Origin: Blattamonas nauphoetae
Taxonomy: Eukaryota > Preaxostyla > Oxymonadida
Reading direction: 5' to 3'
Length of the DNA: 64,000 nucleotides
Assembly (NCBI GenBank): GCA_033064195.1
Contig: JARBJD010000060.1
Span: forward strand, 246,364 to 310,363
Shown: positions 24,103 through 34,592 of the stretch, in pieces
How the letters are laid out: the number at the start of each line of letters is the position of its first letter
Position numbering within the stretch: position 1 is the first letter of the stretch
Notes under the pieces: generated by a model
Databases searched by the model: none
The model's input: the letters and a program-made list of their open reading frames with translations, nothing else
What the model was told of the DNA's origin: nothing
Translations under genes and position numbers: made by a program

Positions 24103-26130
24103 ATGTCTGAGGGTGCAACTGAAAATCAACCTCAAGCTTCCGAAGAGAGGTATACTCAAGTCTGGGGCAACGGTGAAGTTCGTTGCAAAGACTACTACGA
24201 TATGACAACATATCAAGCCATCGAAAAAGCCATGACCCGATGGAGCAATAGAACCGTTCTCGGTGCTCGTCCCTTCCTCGAAAATGGCGAACGTGGTGAA
24301 TATGAATGGATCACTGGTAGCGAGTTCCTTAAAAGCATCAAGCAACTCGCACTCGCTTTGAAGGATACGGGCCTCCAGAAAGGTGACAGCGTTGGAATCA
24401 TGGTCATCAACCGCCCAGAATGGCAGATCATTGATCACGCTTGCTCTTCTCAAGGATATGTGCTTGTTCCTATTTACGATTCGTACGGCCCCGTGTCATG
24501 CGAATACATCATCAAGAGCACGAACTGCAAGCTGATTTTCACCCAATCACTCACCGCTCCATTCCTCAAGGAAGCCTGCGCAAAATGCGATTGCGTGAAG
24601 AATATTGTCATTCTTGACACGGTTCAACCTGACATCAAGTTCATCGAGGAAATGAACAAAAAGGAAGTCACTGAAGACAACGCCATCTCAGTCCGCGGAT
24701 ACAACATGCTCTACACTCCCCTCATGGAAAAGGGCAAGACTCTTCTCGAGGCCGATCCCGACCAAAGGATCGACGACCCATCAGTCTCCCCGGATGATGT
24801 TTTCACCATCGTGTACACCTCCGGTACCACTTCACTACCAAAGGGAGCCTGCCTCTCCCATCGCAACATGGTCGCTGGCCGTCGTTGCCTCCATGACCGA
24901 ATTAGCAACATTCCAGGCGAAGATGATGAAAGCAAGCAAGATACTTACATTTCATACCTTCCCCTCGCCCATATCCTCGAGCGGTCCGTGGAGTTCTATG
25001 CTCTGACGTCCGGTGGCCGTGTGGGATACTTCTCGGGCTCGATGGCGACCGTCGTGAAAGATCTCGGTGTGCTCAAGCCCACAGTCACTGCTGTGGTCCC
25101 TCGTGTTCTTTCCAAGATTTACTCCGCTGTCACTGGCAACATTGCCAAGAAGGGATTCTTCGCTAGAGTCTTCGTCAAGCGCGCAATGGAAGCCAAGGGC
25201 AAGGAACAAAACGGAGGCAAGCCCATCTCCAACTTCCTCAAAAACATCCTCGCCAACGTCGAGAGCATCTTCGGAGGCCGTCTGCGTCTTGTTTTCAACG
25301 GCTCAGCCCCCGTCAACCCAACCATCGCTGAATACCTCTCCCGCTGCATGGGCGCCCGCATCTACGACGGGTACGGCATCACCGAAGTTGCCGGTGTCTC
25401 CTTTGCCATGGACTGGCCTGACAGAGTCTACGGAAACGTTGGGTTTGTGTTGGGAGATGTCCAGTACAAAGTGAAGGACATTCCAGAGCACGGGTACTCC
25501 ATCGACACAAACCCCCTCAAGGGCGAGCTGTGCCTGAAGGGCGAGGCTGTCTTCAAAGGCTACTTTGGCGACGATGAGTCGACAAAGAGGGCGATCGATT
25601 CGGAAGGCTGGTTCCACACTGGCGATGTGGTTGAAATGGATGAGAACAAGAGAATCAAGATTATTGGCCGTGTGAAGAACGTGTTCAAGCTGCAGCAGGG
25701 TGAGTTCGTCCACGTTGAGGATATCGAAAGCGAGATCTCGACATCGAAGATCATCGGACAGATCATGGTCCATGGCACAATGCACATGACATCCCTCGCT
25801 GCGATTGTTGTTCCCGACAAGGCTGCCCTCCTCGCCTGGGGAAGAGAAACCAAGCCAAAGGGATACACAGCAACCAGTGACGATAAAGCCGACTACGAGG
25901 CCCTCTGCAAGCTTCCTGATACGAACGCTCTTCTTCTGAAGGACATCCGCACCATTTTGGAAGAAAGGCACAGAAAGGGCTACGAGATCCCAAAAATGAT
26001 CCACGTCACCCCGACCGAATTCAGTGTCGATAACAACCTCGTTACCCCCACCATGAAGCTCAAGCGAGACAAAATCCGCGAGTTCTTCAGCGAGCCTATC
26101 GCCGAGTTCCAACAGAAGCTGACCAGCTAA
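24103..26130 (+). CDS. Long-chain-fatty-acid--CoA ligase (ACSL-type, AMP-forming)
   Basis: Activates fatty acids to acyl-CoA using ATP through an acyl-adenylate; eukaryotic ACSL enzymes act on ER, peroxisomal or other membranes. It is a single exon of 675 residues, the usual ACSL length. The ATP-binding P-loop-like motif YTSGTTSLPKG is near residue 237, the adenine-binding YDGYGITE follows near residue 422, and the hinge region HTGDVVEMDENKRIKIIGR is near residue 505 with the FKLQQGEFV lid sequence after it. The C-terminal sub-domain is present, including the segment where the catalytic lysine lies. The start ATG is the first in frame and follows an A-rich leader. There is no signal peptide. 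It could supply acyl-CoA to lipid remodelling or to the DHHC enzyme upstream, but the two are far apart and no link is shown. Confidence 0.95.
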   Translation: MSEGATENQPQASEERYTQVWGNGEVRCKDYYDMTTYQAIEKAMTRWSNRTVLGARPFLENGERGEYEWITGSEFLKSIKQLALALKDTGLQKGDSVGIMVINRPEWQIIDHACSSQGYVLVPIYDSYGPVSCEYIIKSTNCKLIFTQSLTAPFLKEACAKCDCVKNIVILDTVQPDIKFIEEMNKKEVTEDNAISVRGYNMLYTPLMEKGKTLLEADPDQRIDDPSVSPDDVFTIVYTSGTTSLPKGACLSHRNMVAGRRCLHDRISNIPGEDDESKQDTYISYLPLAHILERSVEFYALTSGGRVGYFSGSMATVVKDLGVLKPTVTAVVPRVLSKIYSAVTGNIAKKGFFARVFVKRAMEAKGKEQNGGKPISNFLKNILANVESIFGGRLRLVFNGSAPVNPTIAEYLSRCMGARIYDGYGITEVAGVSFAMDWPDRVYGNVGFVLGDVQYKVKDIPEHGYSIDTNPLKGELCLKGEAVFKGYFGDDESTKRAIDSEGWFHTGDVVEMDENKRIKIIGRVKNVFKLQQGEFVHVEDIESEISTSKIIGQIMVHGTMHMTSLAAIVVPDKAALLAWGRETKPKGYTATSDDKADYEALCKLPDTNALLLKDIRTILEERHRKGYEIPKMIHVTPTEFSVDNNLVTPTMKLKRDKIREFFSEPIAEFQQKLTS

Positions 26131-26292
26131 TCACGTCACAGATTCACAGACACTCTCTTTCTGGTTGCGTATTTGTTTTGAGAGCTTTAGGAGTATCACG
26201 ACTCACTATTTCTGTTTTAAACTTGGTTTGTGAAAGCATGGCTAGAATTGAAACAAGAGGGGTTGCATAGTGTAAAAAAAGATAAACGAGGA

Positions 26293-27277
26293 TCACTCGT
26301 CATCGTCGCTCGGGTTGCTGTTTTCCGTCTCCACCCCGAAAGTATTTGGGACGTGAAAAGGAAGATTGACGGACCCGTTGCCGAGTCCTGGTGATGGTGA
26401 GGCATTGCGTGGTGAGTGTCTTCGTCTTCTGCCGTCGAGCACTGACGTCGAATGAGGACGCGCAGCGCTGATTGGAATGGGCCAGACGTGAGACCCAAGG
26501 TTTGGTGTGGGAGGAGGAGCCTGGAATGATGAAAACAATTTCTGTTGTTCAGAAACATATTCTGAGCGTGTTAAGATGGGCGAAGAGAATGCAGTGCTTG
26601 GACGGCACTGTTTGTGTTCGTTTTCGCAATTGGGAAGCCCAGGGAGGAGCTCGCCCATGTAGAGAGAGAGACTGGAGAGAGTCGATTCTGTATTCGACAA
26701 TGCCAGGCTGCCTAGGGACGCTCGGTTGTAATCCGGCAAACTTCCGCGATGAGAGGAGTTTGCAGATCCCAGCCGGCTGGAAATAGTTGGGGGAGTGATG
26801 GGGATGGGAGGGAGAAGTAAATGATTGCCACAGTTCAATGGGAGTGAGAGGTCTTCCGCTGAAATTGTGGTGGGATCATTCAATGCATTTGGTTGGGTGG
26901 GGGGATCGGCATCGGCATTCTCAGCCTCGTGGGGCTTCAGACATGGAGGAGTGATGTTGGGCACTGGACATAGGAGGGGGAGGGAGGTCAGAAGTGATGA
27001 TGCCTCGGTCTGGAGAGGTGTTATGCGGATGATAAACAAACCACAAGTTCAAATTCGTTCGATGGATGCGCACAGTCCGCAAGCAAGTCAGTCAGTTGAA
27101 CAACTTGATAGTGGGGGATAAAAGGTTTATCTATGGCGCAGGATGAAGGAGAAAAAGATGCGAACGCTTGTGGAGATGTGCAGCAATCCGCCGGACGTAT
27201 CGGATTGATTCTTCGTCATTCGAATCTTTCAGCAATGAGATCAGACCGGGAAGAGTGTCTGTTTTGCACTGAACCAT
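26293..27277 (-). CDS. Unrecognised three-exon protein with helical N-terminus and Ser/Pro-rich tail
   Basis: I do not recognise this gene. A long minus-strand frame (27009-26293) has no good ATG. Two upstream exons fix this: 27277-27166 and 27130-27045, separated by 35-nt introns (27165-27131 and 27044-27010), both GT-AG and phase-consistent. The result is 304 residues. The first 66 residues look like one or two short helical repeats (LPGLISLLKDSNDEES, then QVVQLTDLLAD), reminiscent of an armadillo-like cap. The rest is low-complexity Ser/Pro/Asn-rich and ends in an acidic SDDDE. It is convergent with the acyl-CoA ligase (162 bp between stops) and divergent from the membrane protein at 27690. 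Function is unknown. Confidence 0.6.
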
Positions 27278-27689
27278 TAGTGAATGGGAGTGATAAATCA
27301 GAAGAAAGATGAAATGGTGTTGGATGGAAGGTTAAGGGAGAGAAAACGACGAATGAGAATTGTCACGAACAAAGAAATGTGAATTCTCGTGCGTCATACT
27401 GGTACTGATTGTTGTGACGAGAAAAAATCAACTTCTGCCATAATCCAGCCTAATAGTCAATCTAATGCAAAGTCCAGATTGTTCTGAGCAATTATAAACC
27501 CATTCTTTGTATCGGAATGGCCAATCAGGTCAACTCCTATCACATACTGTTACTGTGTGTTGATCGTATTGAAATAACACTTCTCTTCTTACAGGAGACA
27601 TTCACGAATGAATTGTGCAAAGAGACGAGAGACCGAAGGATCGAAATGCAATTTTTTCTTCAATTCAGCCACCATCTTAATTGGTTGAA
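27278..27689. other. Intergenic region between divergent genes
   Basis: About 410 bp separate the minus-strand three-exon gene from the plus-strand membrane protein and probably contain both promoters. A short plus-strand ORF at 27517-27705 lacks protein-like features and is ignored. No repeat or RNA gene is visible. Confidence 0.4.
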
Positions 27690-29744
27690 ATGTCTCCCTC
27701 ATTAACTCCAACTCGCCTTGCAAAAGGTCTTTCATGGCTCTGTAGTCTTTTCTTGCTCTATGCCCTTTTCATAATCGCTCTCTCGATTGGACTTCATTTC
27801 GTACGAAGTCCAAGCCTCAAGTCTGCTCGAGAAGGTTCGCTATACTCTGAACTCCCAACCATAAGCAATGATCGCCTCTACACATACGCCTTGGAGACTT
27901 ACACATCCAACGATCTCATTACCACAGATCTCGTTTTGACGATGTTGAAAGAACGAGAAGTTCAAAACGAACAGGTTCTCAACCTCACTTTCCACAATGC
28001 ACTCAGCCTCAACAACTTTTTTCTCGCGAATGAAACCCTCCGGGCAGTTTGTTCCCCTTTTTCTGTCATCTCCTCTCAGCTAGCCACTCTTCCATCAGCC
28101 GCCCATTCATATCCAATATATCGTCAAATTTTTGCCAATGCTCTCTTCAATAATGATGAAGCAGCCTCTCTCCTTCTTTCTCTCTCCGCATCGATTTCCT
28201 CCTCCCGCTTCATCGATCATTCCCCAAAGTCTCTAACCTCGGTCAATCTCCATCACTTCAACAATCTTCCCGATTGTGTGGCTCGCCAACGCTCTCTTCT
28301 GTATTCTGAAGCAGCGTATCATCAGACTGTCCCACAATCACTGAACTCGCTCCGATTTCCAGTCACCACTCTCAATTTTGTGACTGTTGCCTCTCAACAC
28401 CGTCACAACCTGCACCGTCTCTCCATTCTCTCGAATGTGTCATCGTCACTTCCTGGACTCTCCCATAAACTCCACGACGACGGGGATGGCATTACATTCA
28501 TCCAACTCCTCCAATCGGCGTACTCGGCCATAATGATTGCGAAAGAATACCAAATCGTTCTCCCCCTCCGAAATGAAACATTTGACGCCATTGCCAATTA
28601 TCTTGTTGAAAAATACGATTCAGTCTCCGTCCCACAGATCGACTTTTCTTCGATGACGCTCGAAGAGGCGATCTCTCGTCATTTATCCTCCTTTACGTCC
28701 GTTGCTCCAGTCTCCCGTGAAAAACTGTTGAAAAGAATCAGTTCAGATCTCAAGGCATTCCCTGTAGCAGACAATATCCCGATCGTCAATCGATCGCGCC
28801 TCCAATCTTTTGAAATGGTCGGGATGTTCGGATGGGATCCTGTTTCGATGACAACCTCGCATCAGACACTCAATGCGATCGAAGACTACTTTCTGTCCAT
28901 CTTACTTCTGTCCACAGCCCGGCGGAGAGGATTCAGCTTCGAATCGATCTTCTCTCGCTCTTTCTTGTCTGCACTCTTGTCACTCATGACACGGACGGCG
29001 TCTTTTTACAATGGGATCATGTACCATCCCTCCTCGTCCTCATCCGCGATTAATCTTCCGTCCATGAACAACGTGAAGGCTCACCTCGTTGTCTCGCAGT
29101 TTCCGACGGTAGCGTCTGTCGCGATGATTCAATCTTCGCCTCGTTCGCTCCTCCGATTTGAGCCACTCCTCCGCACATCGGAACAGATCCTCCCAATCTC
29201 ATCAGTGAGCTGGGATTTCACGCAAACACGAACACAACTGAACTATCGGATCCGAGAACGAGTTGTTGGGGAAATCGATACCCTTCTTGAGGAGACGGCT
29301 AGTGCCATGAAAGAATTGGAGGAAAAAGATTATGAAGGGCATCTGATGATCGCCACCGTGTTCTACTCCAACCTCGTGTCCTTGTCGCCATTTCACGCAT
29401 TCAATGAACAATTAGCATCTCTGCTCTCGTCTTTCATGCTTTTGTCCATCACTCTTCCCATCCAAACGTATTCCTCGGACCCCGCCACGTTTCTCAAAAA
29501 CCATAACCAATTACAGCATCCATCACAACTAAGCTGGAAAACTGCACAGGCATTAAGCGAAGGAACGTGGCCGGACGAAGTTGGATCAAAGCAGATCTTT
29601 CTGAAGCCGAAGACTCCAGCGAAGCGAACGTTGGGTTGTCCTCGCTCGTATCTGGGAATAGCGAACAAGATGGAAGACGAATTATGCAATATTTTGGAAA
29701 AGATGGAGAATGTGATGCACATGAACTATGAGACGGAGGGATAA
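27690..29744 (+). CDS. Unrecognised single-pass (type II-like) membrane protein
   Basis: I do not recognise this 684-residue protein. The ATG at 27690 is followed by a short Ser/Thr/Arg leader and one strong hydrophobic segment at about residues 14-38 (LCSLFLLYALFIIALSIGL). This is more like a signal anchor than a cleaved signal. The remainder is a large, mostly non-hydrophobic domain with several Asn-x-Ser/Thr sequons, which suggests a luminal or extracellular location. A moderately hydrophobic stretch occurs near residues 570-590. The layout recalls luminal subunits of ER complexes such as GPI-transamidase components, but I saw no diagnostic motif and do not assign one. It is a single exon with no break. 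Confidence 0.7.
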   Translation: MSPSLTPTRLAKGLSWLCSLFLLYALFIIALSIGLHFVRSPSLKSAREGSLYSELPTISNDRLYTYALETYTSNDLITTDLVLTMLKEREVQNEQVLNLTFHNALSLNNFFLANETLRAVCSPFSVISSQLATLPSAAHSYPIYRQIFANALFNNDEAASLLLSLSASISSSRFIDHSPKSLTSVNLHHFNNLPDCVARQRSLLYSEAAYHQTVPQSLNSLRFPVTTLNFVTVASQHRHNLHRLSILSNVSSSLPGLSHKLHDDGDGITFIQLLQSAYSAIMIAKEYQIVLPLRNETFDAIANYLVEKYDSVSVPQIDFSSMTLEEAISRHLSSFTSVAPVSREKLLKRISSDLKAFPVADNIPIVNRSRLQSFEMVGMFGWDPVSMTTSHQTLNAIEDYFLSILLLSTARRRGFSFESIFSRSFLSALLSLMTRTASFYNGIMYHPSSSSSAINLPSMNNVKAHLVVSQFPTVASVAMIQSSPRSLLRFEPLLRTSEQILPISSVSWDFTQTRTQLNYRIRERVVGEIDTLLEETASAMKELEEKDYEGHLMIATVFYSNLVSLSPFHAFNEQLASLLSSFMLLSITLPIQTYSSDPATFLKNHNQLQHPSQLSWKTAQALSEGTWPDEVGSKQIFLKPKTPAKRTLGCPRSYLGIANKMEDELCNILEKMENVMHMNYETEG

Positions 29745-30087
29745 CAGCACAGTGTGTTTTAATGGAGATCCATTCTTCTTTTGTCTTCTCTTTGAAGAAA
29801 TCTTCCCATAAGCATTTCAGAACTGTTTTTTTTGAATCTTGACGTGTTTTCTACCATTTCATGTGAGATTGCCAGACATTCGATTCTTCTTCATGCCAGA
29901 AAAGTGGATCAGACCGTTTCTCTCTTCTCGTCAACTCACCAAAACCGAGTCTTCACAAAACATCCTTGTTGGATTGATTCTGATCATTGGATGAACCTTC
30001 TTCTGATTTTGGATGAGAATGAATTTTGACATGACACACTCTTGTAGAGATGGCTGTTTTCTCGTTGACTAGGATTGTGACATTACC
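29745..30087. other. Intergenic region, no feature seen
   Basis: This 343-bp AT-rich stretch lies between two plus-strand genes and probably holds the 3' end of one and the promoter of the next. A 65-codon ORF inside it starts at a non-ATG codon and looks spurious. Confidence 0.4.
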
Positions 30088-30757
30088 ATGTTCGATCTCT
30101 TCAAATTTGTCCTACTATTCTTGTTAATTTTCAATGTCCGTGCAGAAGAACACAAAAAGCACGAGACTGAAGAACACATGGAAGATGATGATGAGAATGG
30201 AGACTCACCTCTCTCTGGTTTGTTTTTTCTCTTTCTTAACACCCTTAGCATCACTTTGTGCGTGCTGTGGAGGTGGTCCGTGTGGTTTTGGAGGATATGG
30301 GTCACCGTGTGGAGGCTGTGGAGGCTGCGGCGGTTGCGGTGGATACGGTTTCTCACCAGCGTTTGGTGGATACTCCACACCAGGTGGCTTCTACGGAAAC
30401 AACGGTTATGGAGGAGGCTACGGTGGAAACAATGGATATGGGATGAATTCTGGGGGCGGATACAACAACTGCGGGGGACAATCTGGATTTGGGAACTATG
30501 GCGGCGGAGGGGCAGTTGGAGGCGGAAGCAGCGGTGGACAGTTCACCCAACAGACATTCGGAAGCCTTACACAAGGTTCTTTTGGAAATCAAGGCTTTGG
30601 ACAGTCTGGAGGAAGCTTCGGTGCTGGAGGAGGAAACTGTGGATACGGATCGAATGGAGGAGGTTACAACAATTGTGGAGGATGCAACAATTTTGGAGGG
30701 TATGGAAATGGGTTCGGAGGATATGGTGGGATGACACCTGGCTTTGGTTGTTGGTAA
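30088..30757 (+). CDS. Secreted Gly/Cys-rich protein, two exons
   Basis: Exon 1 (30088-30217) encodes a clear signal peptide, MFDLFKFVLLFLLIFNVRA, then a short His/Glu/Asp-rich charged segment. A 31-nt GT-AG intron (30218-30248) joins it in phase to exon 2 (30249-30757), which is dominated by Gly with Cys, Tyr, Asn, Phe and Ser: CCGGGPCGFGGYG, runs of GGCGGCGG, then GYG/GNN repeats. The product is about 212 residues. Gly-rich, Tyr/Asn-spaced and Cys-containing secreted proteins are typical of structural or adhesive coats; disulfide cross-linking is an inference. Without the intron the exon 1 frame reads an unrelated Trp/Arg-rich sequence, so the splice is well supported. Confidence 0.75.
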
Positions 30758-30897
30758 TCTGGTCATTTTTCATCTCTTCACCTTTCACCCTAGAATTGCT
30801 TCCTTAACTAGCTCTTTCAACAAAAACGAAGCATATCAAGCAATTTAATACATATAAATCAAAAAGAGAAATGAGGACTTGCGAAGGAAGATGAAAA

Positions 30898-33800
30898 TCA
30901 GGAATGGTGTGGCGATGGCGACTTTGGGAACGTGAGTGGTGTGTTTGTGCATGATGCAGAGGCTCGAGCATGCTGGAAGGGTGTTGTATCAATGGGAGTT
31001 TCTGCATGGTCATAGTGAGTACTGGACGTCGATGAATCATCATCAGAATGTTCTTCAGATGACGGCTCGAGAATTTGGTTGATGGGTGATTTAACAGGAC
31101 TTATCGGTGGTAAATCAACAACATTTGTTGAATGAGGAGATATTGTGCGTGAATCGCGGTTGATGAGAAGGTTCGGGTGATTGAGACTGAAGGAGTACTT
31201 TGCTAGTCTATCTGCTGTCATTCCATATGATGTGGATGAGGGTGCTGAAAGAAACAAGAAAATGATGAAGAATTAGATTAACACTTGATCAAAGCATACC
31301 AACGACAAGTCTTCGCTGTTCAATTTGAGACAATGACAGGTCTCTCCGTTGTTCATTCTGAATCCGAACTTGTTCATTTATTGCATGTGCTTCTCTTTCC
31401 CTTCGGTCAATTTCTCTGGTCTGGCTGTCTTTTGCTGCGGGGAGAGACTGCATCAGAAGGGCGTTCCAAAAGGCATCAAAATTGGAGTCTGCCGAATTGT
31501 GTGCTTTTCTGTTCCGAGAATATTGTGTGGGAGTATCCCAGTCTTCGCTATCTTCATCGTTCCTCCTTCTTTTGTGTTTCTTTTCGCTCTTCTCGTGTCT
31601 TCGTCTTGATTTGTGATGGGTCGGAGAATGATGGTTTCGTGTGGACCGTTTGGCCGAATTTCGATGCGAATGAGAATGATGTGATTCATTAGTCTTGACG
31701 ATATCATCTCGCTGAGTATTCTGTGGGGTGAACTGTGGAGAGATCACTTGAGATGGGTTTGACAGTGGTACATCATTTTTCCTTCCATGTTCTTCCACAA
31801 CCGATGAGAGAAGTTCGGTAGCTGACGGTTTGTTGGTCTCTTGGGATTGTCGAGGTGCAGTGGTGAACGATGAAATGAGCGAATCCAAATGGGCCGACAC
31901 TGCCATCAAATTCATTGTTGTCGGGTCGTGATAGACATCCTCAGATTGTTGAAGGCTCTTCCTTCGAGATTCTCGCTGTGGACGGTGTGGTATGTCCTCC
32001 CAGGGTGGAGATGGTTCTATGTGATGTGGCGAATGGAGAGGGTGATTCCGTGATGAAATATATGCTGATTGTGACAATGATGGGTGGCTATAACCAGAGT
32101 TCCAAATTGGTCTTGGTGAAATTCTTGTTCTTTGATTGGTTGACAAGCGTAACTGTTCAACTTCATCTTCTGAGTCTCCAGACGATGGAAGAATAAAGCG
32201 AGGTCCAGTTCCAGCATCAGACGGGGCAGAAAAACGTTGAGAGGATACAAAGGTGGAAGGTGTTCGTCTTTGAGGAACGGTTGAGATTGTTCGAACAGAT
32301 TGTGACAAAAGAGGCTGTGGTTGTTCTATCGGAGAGTGTCTCTGCTCCAACAATGAACTATTATCGTTTTCTCTCTTTGGATCTGTGTGAAGGCTGTTCT
32401 CATCATTTGTGTGAACTGTCGGTTGTTGACTATCGAGTTCTTCCTCTTCTCCAAAATGTGGGTCTTGCTTTTCATGTAAATCGTTCTCGATTCGAACAAG
32501 TCTTTCCTCAAACTCTTTTCGGAGATTTTGTTCAATCTCTCGTTGAATAGTCGTGAGATCGACTTCTCCCCGAGTCACAGAACTTTTCTTCTCTTCTTGT
32601 GTGGCATCCTCCGTAAAATTTTCCTTAAGTGATTGACTGTCCAAGCTCTCCTTCTGGGACTGAGCTGGAGATTGAGTCCTGTCAGAATGTCGAGAGAGAG
32701 CTTTTGGTGAATCCAATTGTTCAGGAGGCTGGCTTTGAATGCTTCTGGTTGACAAAATATCTTCCTGATCACGGTGACTCGGAGAGAATGCTGTTGAAGA
32801 TCGACTAGAGTGCTGTGACGGAGATAACGACTCTGTTGGTGATCTTTCAGATGTTGTATCAGGTTGATGCTCTTGAGGGGCAGTATCGGGACTATCTTGA
32901 GGAGTAACAGGGGAATCTTGTCGCTCGGCGGATGTTTGAGAAGCTGCTAAGGATGACTGAGGACTTAGAGGCGGAGAGTCAGATCTCGAGGATGGTTGAT
33001 GAACTCTGGGTGACACGAGGATATCTTGTTCATGAGGACTTTCAGTTGCTTGTGGCGTTTGGTTGTCATCATTGTCTTGACCATTCGAGACTGATGATGT
33101 TTCTTTCTGATCAGATGTGATGTTCTGTGATGTACGCTCAGAATTTGGAGATGTCGGAGCTGAATCGAGTAAAATGTGTGTATTTTCGTTCATAGTGTGT
33201 GACGAGGTTGGTGATGTGATTTCTTGAGAAGATGGTTGGGCAGAGGTGTTTGATGTTGAAAAACGAGGGACAATACCGGAGAATTGAGGAAAATCTTGCG
33301 AAAAACCATTGGCAGGACGGTGTGAGTTTGATTCAGGGGTGTGCGGTGTTTGGAATGTCCCGTTTGTGTGGTCCAGCGATTCAAAGTCTTGATTTCGATG
33401 GACTAACGACTCTGTTGGACTTAAGCGCCGTGAATTTGTGTGATCGTCTGTGTCGTATGTCTGAGAGATCAGATTGGGGATGTGGGAGAGACTGGAATCA
33501 TGATAAATCTCGGAGTTGTCTCCGCGTTGTGGAATTATTTGTGAATGTGGGTTTGAATTATGAGAGATTCGATCTTGCGGATGTGGTTGATGCTTCGGTG
33601 GCGAATGCGGGGAGGATGACGAGTTATTGAAGTGTTGAGGGATCGGCATGTACTGTGGAGCGAAGTTGTGTGTGTCGAAGCTTGCTTGTGAAGAATTCAA
33701 AACTCGAGGAATTGTCTCGCTTCGGACAAACGGAGGGCCTGGATCATGCCGAAAATTATTCGAAATGGGTGGTGAGTGGTTTGAGTCGGACGAGAACGAT

Positions 33801-34336
33801 TGATTTTGGATGGGACGCCCTGATTGACTTGATCGAACATTTTGAAAAAGTTTGGATCTAAACTTCCGATGGCTGGGATTGTAATCTATAGAAGAGATGT
33901 CAGAGGCTGATTGAGGCTGAATTTTGAGAAGTTCGGGTGAGAGGACTTTGGCATCTTGAGTGATGAATCGTGGGTATTGTTGTTCATTGTATGAAGCCGC
34001 AGTTTCTTTTTGGTGCAAATCAGCGAGAAAGAGATCTCTGTGATATGGATTACGGGTGAGCGCTCGTGGAGGAGGTTGATTTGTTTCAAGGTGTGGTGAA
34101 TGGCGAAAAGGCGGTTGTACATCCAGACGTGATTGATTAAAGCTTTGGTGAAGTGGTGTTCTTGTTGATTCAATAACAGGGGGTTCATCTCTCCTGAATG
34201 GTGTCGAAAGAGTCGATCTTGGTTTGACGTGTCGACTTCTGCGCGATTTATCCAATTCCAATGCAATTTCTTCAGGTGGAAGGAGTGGAATGGTAGGATT
34301 TATACGTACAGATCTTCTAGGAAGCATGTACGTCAT
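30898..34336 (-). CDS. Large intrinsically disordered Ser/Pro/Gln/His-rich protein, two exons
   Basis: I do not recognise this 1,127-residue protein. The ATG at 34336 opens a 3.0-kb exon (34336-31300). A 55-nt GTATGC-to-TTTCAG intron (31299-31245) leads to a last exon (31244-30898), and the frame is kept. Most of the sequence is low complexity, rich in Ser, Pro, Gln, Asn, His and Thr, with many Ser-Pro pairs. A short charged, coiled-coil-like stretch occurs around 32560-32450 (EIEQNLRKEFEERLVRIEND). A basic His/Arg/Lys-rich segment (about 31640-31550) precedes a final helical region rich in Arg, Glu and Gln near 31400-31300. Such composition is common in cytoskeletal or nuclear scaffold proteins, but no function can be assigned. 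Confidence 0.65.
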
Positions 34337-34592
34337 TCTGATACGACATTCAAAAATGATCTCACCCCTTTTCCATCTTGTTTTATATGAGATGAATCGA
34401 TAGAGAAAATAAGAAGACTTTAAAGAAAGAGGGGAAACCGAAAGTCAAAAAAAGATGGAATAAACGACTTGAATCCTGAAATAGAAAGGAATTCATCGAA
34501 AACACAATCAAAAATTCTCCAATGTCGCAAAAACTCGCGAAACTGGGATGACCACACTCAAAATGGGGACATACTGATGGTTTTTGTCCTAA

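Noticed and set aside
25303..26112. 269-codon minus-strand ORF opposite the acyl-CoA ligase
   Set aside because: Antisense shadow of a strongly conserved enzyme frame, with no independent protein features.
27690..29744. GPI-transamidase subunit PIG-S
   Set aside because: The single N-terminal anchor and luminal domain are suggestive, but I found no family motif and no convincing C-terminal membrane anchor.
29832..30029. Short ORF in the intergenic region
   Set aside because: Non-ATG start, no protein-like features, and no conserved splice context.
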